Below, piece after piece: positions 1 through 9,688 of a DNA stretch of 64,000 nt. Position 1 is the first letter of the stretch, and each line of letters opens with the position of its first letter. This DNA comes from Desulfoferrobacter suflitae. Its GTDB lineage: Bacteria; Desulfobacterota; Syntrophobacteria; Syntrophobacterales; Syntrophobacteraceae. Below the pieces are notes generated by a model. The model made no database searches, was not told the DNA's origin, and saw nothing but the letters and a program-made list of their open reading frames with translations. The position numbers and the translations under genes were made by a program. The DNA is taken from assembly GCF_022603395.1 (NCBI RefSeq), contig NZ_JAIBKA010000013.1, forward strand, positions 1-64,000, written 5' to 3'.

Positions 1-20
1 AGGGACCCTCGCAATCCCGA

Positions 21-3000
21 GTTTCAATCCTTGTTGTTCTGGATGTGCCTCCATCGGGTGGCAGTTAGCCTCCGCACGCGGCATCTACCTCAGTTTCAAT
101 CCTTGTTGTTCTGGATGTGCCTCCATCGGGCCATGAGCGATGCAGATTTCAAAGCTTGGATGGATGTTTCAATCCTTGTTGTTCTGGATGTGCCTCCATC
201 GGCACATCGATCAGGCGGGCGTCGTCCAAGGGGTGCTGTTTCAATCCTTGTTGTTCTGGATGTGCCTCCATCGGGCTTATTGCGCCTGGCGATTCAAGAG
301 CGCTGACTGGTTTCAATCCTTGTTGTTCTGGATGTGCCTCCATCGGATATCCTGGGGTATATCATCGACCATGAGCCTTATTCAGTTTCAATCCTTGTTG
401 TTCTGGATGTGCCTCCATCGGGTTGTTAGAACATAATTACGTCGTGTTGTATTTCGAGTTTCAATCCTTGTTGTTCTGGATGTGCCTCCATCGGGGGGCG
501 TAAAAGGTTGTTGCACACTAAGATAGTTTAGTTTCAATCCTTGTTGTTCTGGATGTGCCTCCATCGGTTTGAGTTGTTCCAAGACAACGCGGGAAAAGCG
601 ATGTTTCAATCCTTGTTGTTCTGGATGTGCCTCCATCGGCTGCCGTGGTGGGTTCATCCAAGTTGACTTCATCTAGTTTCAATCCTTGTTGTTCTGGATG
701 TGCCTCCATCGGGTGTGGGCTGGAACAGGATCACGTCCGGCTCCAACAGTTTCAATCCTTGTTGTTCTGGATGTGCCTCCATCGGTAAATCTCCATCCGA
801 TCACTCCTTTTTCTTCACTTTGTTTCAATCCTTGTTGTTCTGGATGTGCCTCCATCGGCGTCTAGCTGATGATCGGTCGGGATTAGTTCTGTTGTGTTTC
901 AATCCTTGTTGTTCTGGATGTGCCTCCATCGGCCAAGACGCGGCAGAGTTCGACGGCCGCGCGGATTGAGTTTCAATCCTTGTTGTTCTGGATGTGCCTC
1001 CATCGGGCAAGGGGTGTTTTTGCGAGCGGTTATTGACAGAGGTTTCAATCCTTGTTGTTCTGGATGTGCCTCCATCGGTGGATGGTGGAAACGAACAGAG
1101 CGGCGTGTTCGTGGAGTTTCAATCCTTGTTGTTCTGGATGTGCCTCCATCGGCCGCCTTGTGCTCTTTCACCCGGTTCTTGTAATCAAGTTTCAATCCTT
1201 GTTGTTCTGGATGTGCCTCCATCGGCGGCGTTAAGTTCCATAAGAAGCAGAAAAAGCTAAGGTTTCAATCCTTGTTGTTCTGGATGTGCCTCCATCGGAC
1301 GCGACCAGCTTTGCGATTTTCGCATTCACTACCGGTTTCAATCCTTGTTGTTCTGGATGTGCCTCCATCGGGCGTTGACAAGTTCCGCCTTGACGAAGAC
1401 ATCAACGCGTTTCAATCCTTGTTGTTCTGGATGTGCCTCCATCGGCCTGTCTCGAAAGTGACAATGTTGGTCTTGAATTGGTGTTTCAATCCTTGTTGTT
1501 CTGGATGTGCCTCCATCGGTCGTCGTAGACGTGCCAGTTGACCCCCTTGGTCCCGGTGTTTCAATCCTTGTTGTTCTGGATGTGCCTCCATCGGATTCGC
1601 GGTCGTAGGTGCGCCGGTAGGCTTCGCCTTGTTTCAATCCTTGTTGTTCTGGATGTGCCTCCATCGGCAGCTTGAAAGCGGCAAAAGCAGCGCTCATACT
1701 TTTGTTTCAATCCTTGTTGTTCTGGATGTGCCTCCATCGGCGGATCACTTGCCCGATCTGATTTTTCACCTTCTGAGGGTTTCAATCCTTGTTGTTCTGG
1801 ATGTGCCTCCATCGGATGCGGGGGAGTGCCCGAGGGCTGCCGTCCCGCGGCGGTTTCAATCCTTGTTGTTCTGGATGTGCCTCCATCGGGAGGATATAGC
1901 GAGGGGATAGCGTCGAAGTACCGGTTTCAATCCTTGTTGTTCTGGATGTGCCTCCATCGGGCGCCTTGTAGTAGGTGCCAATGACCTCTCGCTGAGTGTT
2001 TCAATCCTTGTTGTTCTGGATGTGCCTCCATCGGCGGATGCCGCCGGCATGGCCGATGCCTTCGCCTGCCTGTTTCAATCCTTGTTGTTCTGGATGTGCC
2101 TCCATCGGCCGCCTTTACTTTCGCTGCGTCCGCCTCGATCTTGGGTTTCAATCCTTGTTGTTCTGGATGTGCCTCCATCGGCAAAATCAAAAACACCTTG
2201 AGCTTGTTTACGTAAAGTTTCAATCCTTGTTGTTCTGGATGTGCCTCCATCGGTATGGGTATAGCCGGGCCTGTTGTGGCCCGTGTGAGGTTTCAATCCT
2301 TGTTGTTCTGGATGTGCCTCCATCGGCTTTAATGAGCACGTTGAGAAGCATATGGACGCTAAGGTTTCAATCCTTGTTGTTCTGGATGTGCCTCCATCGG
2401 CTTCGCGCCAATCCTTGCGCCTATCGTCATAATACAGTTTCAATCCTTGTTGTTCTGGATGTGCCTCCATCGGGACCCCGGCGCTGGCCGCTATACCTGA
2501 TATCTGAGGTTTCAATCCTTGTTGTTCTGGATGTGCCTCCATCGGCTGCGCGCGCGGGGATCAGCTCGCTGTTTTTCGCCGGTTTCAATCCTTGTTGTTC
2601 TGGATGTGCCTCCATCGGGAGAACATCATCATCCTCCACGGCCTTTGAACCGGGTTTCAATCCTTGTTGTTCTGGATGTGCCTCCATCGGTGGAAACAAA
2701 CTGATGCCCGGTAAATCCGCCTCAGGTTTCAATCCTTGTTGTTCTGGATGTGCCTCCATCGGTGGCTTTAACGACGCCAGTTATGTTTTTATATTTCTGT
2801 TTCAATCCTTGTTGTTCTGGATGTGCCTCCATCGGGTGCCGGTCCAGATATTGGTGTGACTGGTCCCGATAGTTTCAATCCTTGTTGTTCTGGATGTGCC
2901 TCCATCGGGTGAGTAGCGTGTACGCTACCAGAGTCTGGCCTGATTGTTTCAATCCTTGTTGTTCTGGATGTGCCTCCATCGGATTTCGACCGCGCCGACC

Positions 3001-4159
3001 TCGATTGATTCATCCAGGTTTCAATCCTTGTTGTTCTGGATGTGCCTCCATCGGGCGGCCGGATTTGCCGGGCATCTTATCGATGATCGAGTTTCAATCC
3101 TTGTTGTTCTGGATGTGCCTCCATCGGACCGAGGCCATGATGGTGATCCGCTCGACATACGGGTGTTTCAATCCTTGTTGTTCTGGATGTGCCTCCATCG
3201 GAAAAAGCGCTTTACGGTCCCCGCCGCCCCTGGTAAGTTTCAATCCTTGTTGTTCTGGATGTGCCTCCATCGGTCTGACCGTTTCCGAATTGCTCAGCGC
3301 CTACCACAGTTTCAATCCTTGTTGTTCTGGATGTGCCTCCATCGGATAATCACCACGCACAACCACACAATCAGCCAGAAATGTTTCAATCCTTGTTGTT
3401 CTGGATGTGCCTCCATCGGGTGAGGTTTTTCAGCTCCATTTGCTTGAAGCCGACAAGTTTCAATCCTTGTTGTTCTGGATGTGCCTCCATCGGCGTCGAG
3501 TTCATCGGCGTCCCTGCCATGCAAATCGAGTTTCAATCCTTGTTGTTCTGGATGTGCCTCCATCGGTATAGGTCAAGGCGTCGATCTCAAGAATGCCTTT
3601 TTGTTTCAATCCTTGTTGTTCTGGATGTGCCTCCATCGGGTATAGCCGAGATCGGTGCCGCCAAAGGTGACTTGAGTTTCAATCCTTGTTGTTCTGGATG
3701 TGCCTCCATCGGATGATTTTTGCGTCACCCGCACCCGCAAGCACCCTCCGTTTCAATCCTTGTTGTTCTGGATGTGCCTCCATCGGCCTTTAAGCTCGTA
3801 GATTGGCAATTTCCGCTCTTTTGACGTTTCAATCCTTGTTGTTCTGGATGTGCCTCCATCGGAAGTGGAATCCTTTATGTGGAAAATCCTGGACAAGATG
3901 GTTTCAATCCTTGTTGTTCTGGATGTGCCTCCATCGGGGTGCGTGGAGCGATGAAAAATACCGGCCGGATATTGTTTCAATCCTTGTTGTTCTGGATGTG
4001 CCTCCATCGGTGCACTTGGCATAAAAGGCCGCATCGGTTCCCACCACCGGTTTCAATCCTTGTTGTTCTGGATGTGCCTCCATCGGCAATTGAACGCCCC
4101 GGCAAAATTCACCCAACACTGAGTTTCAATCCTTGTTGTTCTGGATGTGCCTCCATCGG
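21..4159 (-). CRISPR. CRISPR array, 57 repeats in view, type I-B
   Basis: A 37-bp repeat (on the plus strand it begins GTTTCAATCC and ends CCTCCATCGG) starts at 21, 93, 166, 238 and so on to 4123. I count 57 copies and 56 spacers of about 34-39 bp, with a period of 71-76 bp. Every copy I read is identical and I saw no duplicated spacer by eye. On the minus strand the repeat ends in ATTGAAAC, the usual 8-nt 5' handle of type I-B crRNAs. The array is therefore transcribed right to left, in the direction of the cas genes, and 4123-4159 is the leader-proximal repeat. Bases 1-20 are part of a further spacer, so the array continues beyond the window and its old end is not visible. Open reading frames inside it are artefacts of the repeat. 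Confidence 0.99.
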
Positions 4160-4312
4160 AGCGATTTCGGGGAAACTTATTAGAAATTAATGGCTTACAT
4201 TTATTTTCAACCCTCCTTATCATACTACTCTTTCGCGGATGGAGCGCTTCATTCCGCATAAATTGCTTTATCAGAGCACCGTTAACTTACTGAAAATGCC
4301 AGACTTCCTTAA
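4160..4312 (-). promoter_or_regulatory. CRISPR leader
   Basis: This is a 153-bp AT-rich non-coding stretch between the stop of cas4 and the first repeat in the direction of transcription. Its position and composition fit a CRISPR leader, which holds the array promoter and the spacer-integration site. No clear -35/-10 pair could be assigned. Orientation follows from the ATTGAAAC repeat end. Confidence 0.75.
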
Positions 4313-4948
4313 TTAGACCACCTTTTCGCAGATATTTCGGTAGCAGCAGTCGGCGCATCGTGCAGGGTAGCGGGTCGGATCAGGGTAGCGCCCCTTTTGC
4401 ACGATTTCAAGGAATTCTGCAATGATTGTGTCCAGTTCGGAATAAACGGCCGCGGTGAGAGCGATCTCCACCAGCTTATTGTGACTGCGGGTGTAAACGA
4501 TAAAGCCCCGCTGCACGGGAAGATCGAAGCATTCCCGGATCAGGCTTCCGTAAAAAGCAAGCTGATATCTGTGATTCTTGAACGTTCGCTCCTTGTATTC
4601 GGCGTACTTGTAGTCCAGCGGTGCCGCGGTACCATCCCGCAGGAAGAGGATTTCGTCGACCACGCCCCGTAATCCCCGCCGAGAGCTCAGATAAACGGAC
4701 TTTTTCCGCTCGACGCAGCCGAGCTTCTTGCGTAGATAATCCGGATTGATGGTAGCTCTTTCTTCGTGGATCGTTCTTCCCTTTTGTACCTTGAACCGCT
4801 TTTCCTGGTGCTCGGGAATCTCGAGAACCAGCTCGAAATAGGTGAATCTGGGGCAGTAAAGATGCTCGAGAATGTCCGTGGCTGTTATCGAGTAGGAACT
4901 TCCATCGGCATCCTGGATCCCACCTGGGATGATTGTCTCTGACACCAT
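4313..4948 (-). CDS. cas4: CRISPR-associated exonuclease Cas4
   Basis: 211 aa, RecB-like Fe-S nuclease of the adaptation module, which trims prespacers and helps choose the PAM. The N-terminal Cys lies in LYCPRF. The nuclease core shows GVVDEI and, after it, DYKYAEYKE, the usual D...D-x-K pattern. Three closing cysteines (CADCCYRNIC region) complete the cluster-binding set. It is the last gene before the leader, 24 bp after cas6. In most I-B loci cas4 lies beside cas1 and cas2, but here it is about 7.5 kb from them. The ATG has GAGGT just upstream with short spacing, so the exact start is a little uncertain. Confidence 0.93.
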   Translation of the reverse strand: MVSETIIPGGIQDADGSSYSITATDILEHLYCPRFTYFELVLEIPEHQEKRFKVQKGRTIHEERATINPDYLRKKLGCVERKKSVYLSSRRGLRGVVDEILFLRDGTAAPLDYKYAEYKERTFKNHRYQLAFYGSLIRECFDLPVQRGFIVYTRSHNKLVEIALTAAVYSELDTIIAEFLEIVQKGRYPDPTRYPARCADCCYRNICEKVV

Positions 4949-4972
4949 TTACCTCAATTCCCACTGCAACGT

Positions 4973-5662
4973 TTAGCTCAAGCCGCCCAAGGACTTTATC
5001 CAGCCAAAGCCATGACTCACTGCATGCCCGATGGCGAAATCATCGGGAAGAACAGCATTGGTGACGAACCTGCCCTGAATACCGTGCAACTGCTGTTTCT
5101 TGTACCTGCACGGAACTGTTTTCTTTTCCGTAAAAGTAGCGTAAAGCCTCGTTGTAAAGTCAATCCCCAATCCCCTTAAGGCAGTGAGGATCTGCGCCTG
5201 CAGAAGCCGGTCTTCTTCGTATAGCCTATCGTAAAACTTCAATGACTTATAGTTGACATAATTTTTCTGGTTAAATACCAGTACGGGAGTTGTCAGACGA
5301 TAATGAAAAAGCCGTTCTGATACACTGAATTGTGCGCATGCGGGGTTCAAGAAAACGTCGGTGGGACGCACCTCCGTACCATCGAAGTGGAACTGGAGAT
5401 CCAGCCAGGGAAACTGAAGCAATTTTTCGGCCGATTCCATCCATCCCACTATTACTCCATTGTTATTCCGCCATTGATATTGGATTCGTGGGTATCGGTA
5501 GATGAAGGTGCCATTGGATTCGTGCTGGTGGAATTCACTATCCTGAACAGCGTTGAGGATGCCGCCCCGGAGCTGTGTGGCAAGAGTTTGCCTGAACCCT
5601 TTGATTGAATGGTCGAAAATGAGCTCTACCGTGGTTTTGAGGCGTTCGCCTAAAACACGCAT
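4973..5662 (-). CDS. cas6: CRISPR repeat endoribonuclease Cas6 (Cas6b-like)
   Basis: 229 aa from ATG 5662, which overlaps the end of cas3 by 13 bp. The frame is open further upstream inside cas3, but that extension is a shadow. The protein begins MRVLGERLK, carries FHQHE with candidate catalytic histidines near residue 45, and ends with a glycine-rich segment (HAVSHGFGW) like the RNA-binding loop of Cas6 proteins. Expected role: cleave the pre-crRNA 8 nt upstream of each spacer. The assignment rests on this C-terminal motif, the size and the cas context. Its place between cas3 and cas4 is unusual, since cas6 normally leads I-B operons. Confidence 0.8.
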   Translation of the reverse strand: MRVLGERLKTTVELIFDHSIKGFRQTLATQLRGGILNAVQDSEFHQHESNGTFIYRYPRIQYQWRNNNGVIVGWMESAEKLLQFPWLDLQFHFDGTEVRPTDVFLNPACAQFSVSERLFHYRLTTPVLVFNQKNYVNYKSLKFYDRLYEEDRLLQAQILTALRGLGIDFTTRLYATFTEKKTVPCRYKKQQLHGIQGRFVTNAVLPDDFAIGHAVSHGFGWIKSLGGLS

Positions 5663-8004
5663 GTCGCTTCCTTTTCGGGCAGTCGCAGAAAACCGGTTTC
5701 CCGGCAGTAGTGATCCGGAGAATCCAGCAAGATCATTGGATCGCGCTGCGGATCTCTCCTGCCATAGACCTGAATAACTCTTTCGTAGAACCTGTGGCGG
5801 ATTCTTCTGAATCGCTTTTTCTTTGCAAGGTTGTCTGAATCGCCGGCATATATTGACTGGTACTCTTTCCATATAGCATCATCGACTGCCGTCCGGTTAA
5901 CGAAACAAGTCAGCCGGGGCAATCCTTCTTCGATGAGCTGGAACACTCTGTCAAATGCTTGGAAATCCCCTTTCAACCAGTATTCTTCAAGATCCTTCTG
6001 ATCGATACGTCCCCAGCAGCGTTGGAAATAATCCTGACTGAGGGCAAGAAAATCCTTTTCGTCGAATTTAACCGTTCCACCCGGCTTTTCTTCCGCTATT
6101 GTCAGCACATCGTTCGTCGCGTCGATGAGGGGTACATCATAGATTTTGGACCACGTTGGCTCTTTTAACTCACCGTTCTCATCTTCCCTGCAAAGCTTCC
6201 AGACATGCACCGTCCCGAGAGTCTCGCCGTTATGCCGGTTGGAACGGCCACAGCTTTGAATGATCGCATCCAGCGGTGCGATTTCGCGGTGAACCGAAGG
6301 AAAGCTAAAATCCACCCCGGCTTCAACCAGTTGCGTGGACACTACCACGCACGGGATGTTCTGTCTCAAAAGTCCCTGCACCAGACGAATTCTGGCACGC
6401 CGGTCCCACGGCGTCAAATCGGTGGAAAGCAGGATAACCCGAAGGTCTGGAAATGCCTCCTTCAGTTTCTCGAATACGCTCTTAACGGATGCGCGGCGGT
6501 TTAGAATGATAAGAGTGGAACGGAATCGTCCCTGCAGATCGGCTATCAACCGGTTACAGAGCTCTGAGAGACCGATCTTTTCGGCATGACAGAAAAGCTC
6601 GACACGCGAGAGCCCACGAAAATACTCCGGGTGATTGGGCAGCAGTTCTTTGATGGCTGGATCGTCCTGCGGAAAAATGAGCGGCCGTGTCGCTGTCAGC
6701 AAAACGAAGGTCATGTTTAGGGTGGTCGCGGCGCGGCCGAAAATGTGACGAATGGTTTGCCAGTAGCGCAGGGGTACCGCCTGAACTTCGTCCATCAGCA
6801 CGATGCTTCCGCAAAGCTGCCCGGCCCGTTTGAGCTCTGAGTTGCTTGCGGAGATCAAGCTGTGGAGGAACTGATAGAAAGTGGTGATGACTATTTCACT
6901 CTGCCAGGTTTCCGTCAGCAGCGCGCCGGCATCTTCGGAATCGAATTCGGTCTCCTTTGACCGGTAGAGTCCCGGCACCAAGTGGTGATGCTTCAATAAA
7001 ATGTCTTCGCGGTTTCCCAAATCGCACAACCTCATGACGTCGGCCATCACCTTGTGATTCTGGTCGATGACCGACGTGAACGGCAGGCAATAGATGATCC
7101 TGGGCGGCGCGTTTCGCATTGCGGAAAATCTATCGCGGGCATGCAGAGCTGCGTTGAATGCGGCGAGGGTTTTGCCCGAACCGGTCGGCGCGGTGAACGT
7201 GAAGAGACGATGCTCGGGGTGTGCGGCCCATTGTTCTTGCACTTCAACGGAAATGGCCTCCCGCAGGCGGTTCATTTTTTGATTCGTTCGGTGAAATTTG
7301 TGCGCTTTATAGATTGTTACCAGCTCAGCGGGAATGTGGGGTCGCGCCAAGCCCGTACCGATGGCAGAATCGACTTTATCCGCAGCGAGGAGCGAACCGT
7401 AGCCGGCCAGGAAGCCCAAAACATCGGATGATTCTGCAAAACAACTGCGGATTTGCAACATCCGGACCCCGGAGAAGCTTTTTCGAACGGCCTCTACCGT
7501 GAAGTCCTCTTGATCAAAATCTATGTCGTGAACATATCGTGAGATGTTTTCTGATATCCATACCAGGATATTTTCAAGATCCAAGGATTCGAGTTGAAGG
7601 GGCAATGCTTCATCCGTTCTAACTTGCTGCCGCACATGACTATACGCCGTTTCCCAGGAATCAAATTGCAGGTTGCCATGGTGGCGCAAGATGGAAATAA
7701 GCACGCTAAGCCTCATCCAAAGAGGCATGGATAGAATTTCTGTAGCCTTCCAGGCGACGCAGGCACTGCATAGAGAATGGCTGGTTAACCTGTCCCTTTT
7801 TTTCTTCTGCAGCCGGTTGATCTGGAAGTAAGGGGTGGCTTTCCCGATATCGTGCAGCAGCCCGGCTAGAAATGCGATTCGTCTGACCTCTTCGCCGGCG
7901 TCATAAACGGCCGCCTCCGCGGATTCTGCAACCCGAAGGAGGTGCCCGGGAAGCGGATCCCCTTGGTGGGCCAGGCATTCACAAAAAAGACATGATTTCA
8001 TCAT
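5650..8004 (-). CDS. cas3: CRISPR-associated helicase/nuclease Cas3
   Basis: 784 aa with both Cas3 activities in one chain. The N-terminal HD nuclease shows LLHDIGK near residue 50 and further histidines (HSLCSACVAWK; LRHHG). The SF2 helicase shows the P-loop TAPTGSGKT, Walker B LMDEVQ (the DEVQ variant of DExH), a TATRP motif, VVVSTQLVEAGVDF and QSCGRSNRHN. It degrades target DNA after recruitment by Cascade. The start (ATG ATG) overlaps cas5 by 26 bp, indicating translational coupling. Confidence 0.97.
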   Translation of the reverse strand: MMKSCLFCECLAHQGDPLPGHLLRVAESAEAAVYDAGEEVRRIAFLAGLLHDIGKATPYFQINRLQKKKRDRLTSHSLCSACVAWKATEILSMPLWMRLSVLISILRHHGNLQFDSWETAYSHVRQQVRTDEALPLQLESLDLENILVWISENISRYVHDIDFDQEDFTVEAVRKSFSGVRMLQIRSCFAESSDVLGFLAGYGSLLAADKVDSAIGTGLARPHIPAELVTIYKAHKFHRTNQKMNRLREAISVEVQEQWAAHPEHRLFTFTAPTGSGKTLAAFNAALHARDRFSAMRNAPPRIIYCLPFTSVIDQNHKVMADVMRLCDLGNREDILLKHHHLVPGLYRSKETEFDSEDAGALLTETWQSEIVITTFYQFLHSLISASNSELKRAGQLCGSIVLMDEVQAVPLRYWQTIRHIFGRAATTLNMTFVLLTATRPLIFPQDDPAIKELLPNHPEYFRGLSRVELFCHAEKIGLSELCNRLIADLQGRFRSTLIILNRRASVKSVFEKLKEAFPDLRVILLSTDLTPWDRRARIRLVQGLLRQNIPCVVVSTQLVEAGVDFSFPSVHREIAPLDAIIQSCGRSNRHNGETLGTVHVWKLCREDENGELKEPTWSKIYDVPLIDATNDVLTIAEEKPGGTVKFDEKDFLALSQDYFQRCWGRIDQKDLEEYWLKGDFQAFDRVFQLIEEGLPRLTCFVNRTAVDDAIWKEYQSIYAGDSDNLAKKKRFRRIRHRFYERVIQVYGRRDPQRDPMILLDSPDHYCRETGFLRLPEKEATCVF

Positions 8005-8698
8005 TCACCTGGTATACTTCGGCTGGTTCTCTGATGCGGCATTCGATGGGACCGGCATCGTCTGCGAGCAGAATTTCCTGATAGCGATGAACGATTCGCT
8101 CACCATCCATGGTCGCCGGAATGCGAGTGCGGTGATACCGGCGGCCCGGTTCATAGATGGGGGTAATGCCCTTTCCCAGTGAGATCACCGAATCGATGAC
8201 AGCTTTTCCTGTGACTCCTTGCCGTACCTCGGCCTCCCCCAACCAATTGACGTCGGCGAGGCACTGGGCCAACCCAAGTACCGGCGTATAGACCGACTTG
8301 CCGGCTCCGAGCAGATTCTTCAGCCGATTGTGCATGGCGGACGGTAAATCGCCGACTACTACTCGGAAGGCCGGGTCTTTCAAAAACTCGTAATTCACCT
8401 GGATGTGTGTGTTGGTATGGGCACGAGGCCGGAAGTACTTGTCCGTGCCGTCTTTAGTATTGATGAGATTGACCGCCGCGCGAAATATCCGAACAGGGGT
8501 CAACAAGCGAATGGCGATCCGGGCTCTCGCCCATGCCAGTTGTTCAGGATACTCGGTCTTCGATAGACCGAGGACGGCCCCCAGCATTCCCAGCACAGCC
8601 GGTGGCGGGGGAAGTGGAAAGGTCACGGGGCTCATCGGGGAGTAGGGCTTTTTGAAATGCCCGTATTCACCACGAATATCAAAAGCGAGGGCTCTCAT
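7979..8698 (-). CDS. cas5: Cascade subunit Cas5 (type I-B)
   Basis: 239 aa RAMP protein that caps the 5' handle of the crRNA in Cascade. The N-terminus (MRALAFDIRGEYGHFKKPY, then SPVTFPLPPPPAVLGMLG) is typical of Cas5h. It follows cas7 by 3 bp and overlaps cas3. GGAGAT precedes the ATG across the cas7 stop, so translation is coupled. Confidence 0.95.
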   Translation of the reverse strand: MRALAFDIRGEYGHFKKPYSPMSPVTFPLPPPPAVLGMLGAVLGLSKTEYPEQLAWARARIAIRLLTPVRIFRAAVNLINTKDGTDKYFRPRAHTNTHIQVNYEFLKDPAFRVVVGDLPSAMHNRLKNLLGAGKSVYTPVLGLAQCLADVNWLGEAEVRQGVTGKAVIDSVISLGKGITPIYEPGRRYHRTRIPATMDGERIVHRYQEILLADDAGPIECRIREPAEVYQVNDEIMSFL

Positions 8699-8701
8699 CG
8701 G

Positions 8702-9688
8702 CTAGATCTCCAGGCTCTCTACAGCGAGGCTTCTTTCCTTCAGCAAATCGATAACGCCCGCTTCATGCACGCCGTCTTTCACCCGAAGCCGTGTACTCTG
8801 ACGAGCTTTGGTCGAAACGACTTTGTCATTTTGTGCTATCGCATCGAGCAATTCTGAAAGGTCGATGCAAAACTGGCTCGAATCCCGGATGGCAGTCTCT
8901 TCCTCGGGCTGGTCGGTCATTTTGACCCTGCGCTGGAGTGCTCCGATTTTGTGACCAGCCTGGCTTTCCACCACCAGCAGCAGCATGGGATCATGTCCCA
9001 TCTTTGAGTGGGTATTGAGCTCAGCCGTCCCCCGCCAAAGCGCATCCAACAGCCTGTTCAGGTCTTTTGGCGACATCCCGGTCGTGCGTGCGGCGTTCTC
9101 ATTGACAACCCCGTAAGCAGCAATCAAGGCATAGGGGAGCAGCCACCGTTCGGCAAACGATTTTTGCGAAGCCGTCGCCGATCCGGCAAAGGCGGCCGTT
9201 TGCTGCACCATTTGCGGAGCAACGCGATGCAGGCTGCGGTTGAACGGCATGAATTGAACCGGTCCCGTCACCTTCAAAGAAGGCTCGTTTTTCCCCATGG
9301 GCAGCGCGCAGCCAAACAGACGGGCATCGATGCATCCTTTCATGATTGCATCCTGCAGCGCCTGAAGCTTTTCGAGCCCCTTCTTGCCTTTAATGGCCTC
9401 GTCAATGAAGTTCTCGGCGCGGTCCTTTCCCTGCGAGAGAAATCCGTCCTGTTTGAAAGTGTCACGGATCAGGATTTCCGTACCGCCTTCGATCCGTTTT
9501 TCAACGTCCGGCTCAATCGCCAGGAAAAAGTCCCGAACTGTTCGTTTGATCCGCACATCGGTGACGGTGGCCACGCCGGTTTCCGGGTCGGTACGGGGCC
9601 GGTTTTCGTCTAACGGATCGCCGTTGGGATTGCAGTCCTTGGCCTCATAAAGGAACAGAATTTCGTAACGATTCTCAATCGAGCTCAT
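8702..9688 (-). CDS. cas7: Cascade backbone subunit Cas7 (Csh2)
   Basis: 328 aa, Csh2/DevR family, which forms the crRNA-binding backbone. The N-terminus reads NRYEILFLYEAKDCNPNGD followed by RIKRTVRDF, a hallmark of Csh2. The start is set at ATG 9688 because GGAGG and GGAG lie just upstream and the Csh2 homology begins there. It overlaps the end of cas8b by 14 bp. Confidence 0.96.
   Translation of the reverse strand: MSSIENRYEILFLYEAKDCNPNGDPLDENRPRTDPETGVATVTDVRIKRTVRDFFLAIEPDVEKRIEGGTEILIRDTFKQDGFLSQGKDRAENFIDEAIKGKKGLEKLQALQDAIMKGCIDARLFGCALPMGKNEPSLKVTGPVQFMPFNRSLHRVAPQMVQQTAAFAGSATASQKSFAERWLLPYALIAAYGVVNENAARTTGMSPKDLNRLLDALWRGTAELNTHSKMGHDPMLLLVVESQAGHKIGALQRRVKMTDQPEEETAIRDSSQFCIDLSELLDAIAQNDKVVSTKARQSTRLRVKDGVHEAGVIDLLKERSLAVESLEI

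Noticed and set aside
21-4159. Self-targeting or duplicated spacers
   Set aside because: None seen by eye, but an exhaustive comparison needs a computed search, so no claim is made.
1-4260. Many overlapping open frames on both strands with repeating peptides
   Set aside because: They are translations of the CRISPR repeat in several frames, not genes.
5663-5872. N-terminal extension of cas6 into cas3
   Set aside because: The extra 70 residues lie in a different frame of the cas3 coding end and show no Cas6 character; ATG 5662 fits family length.
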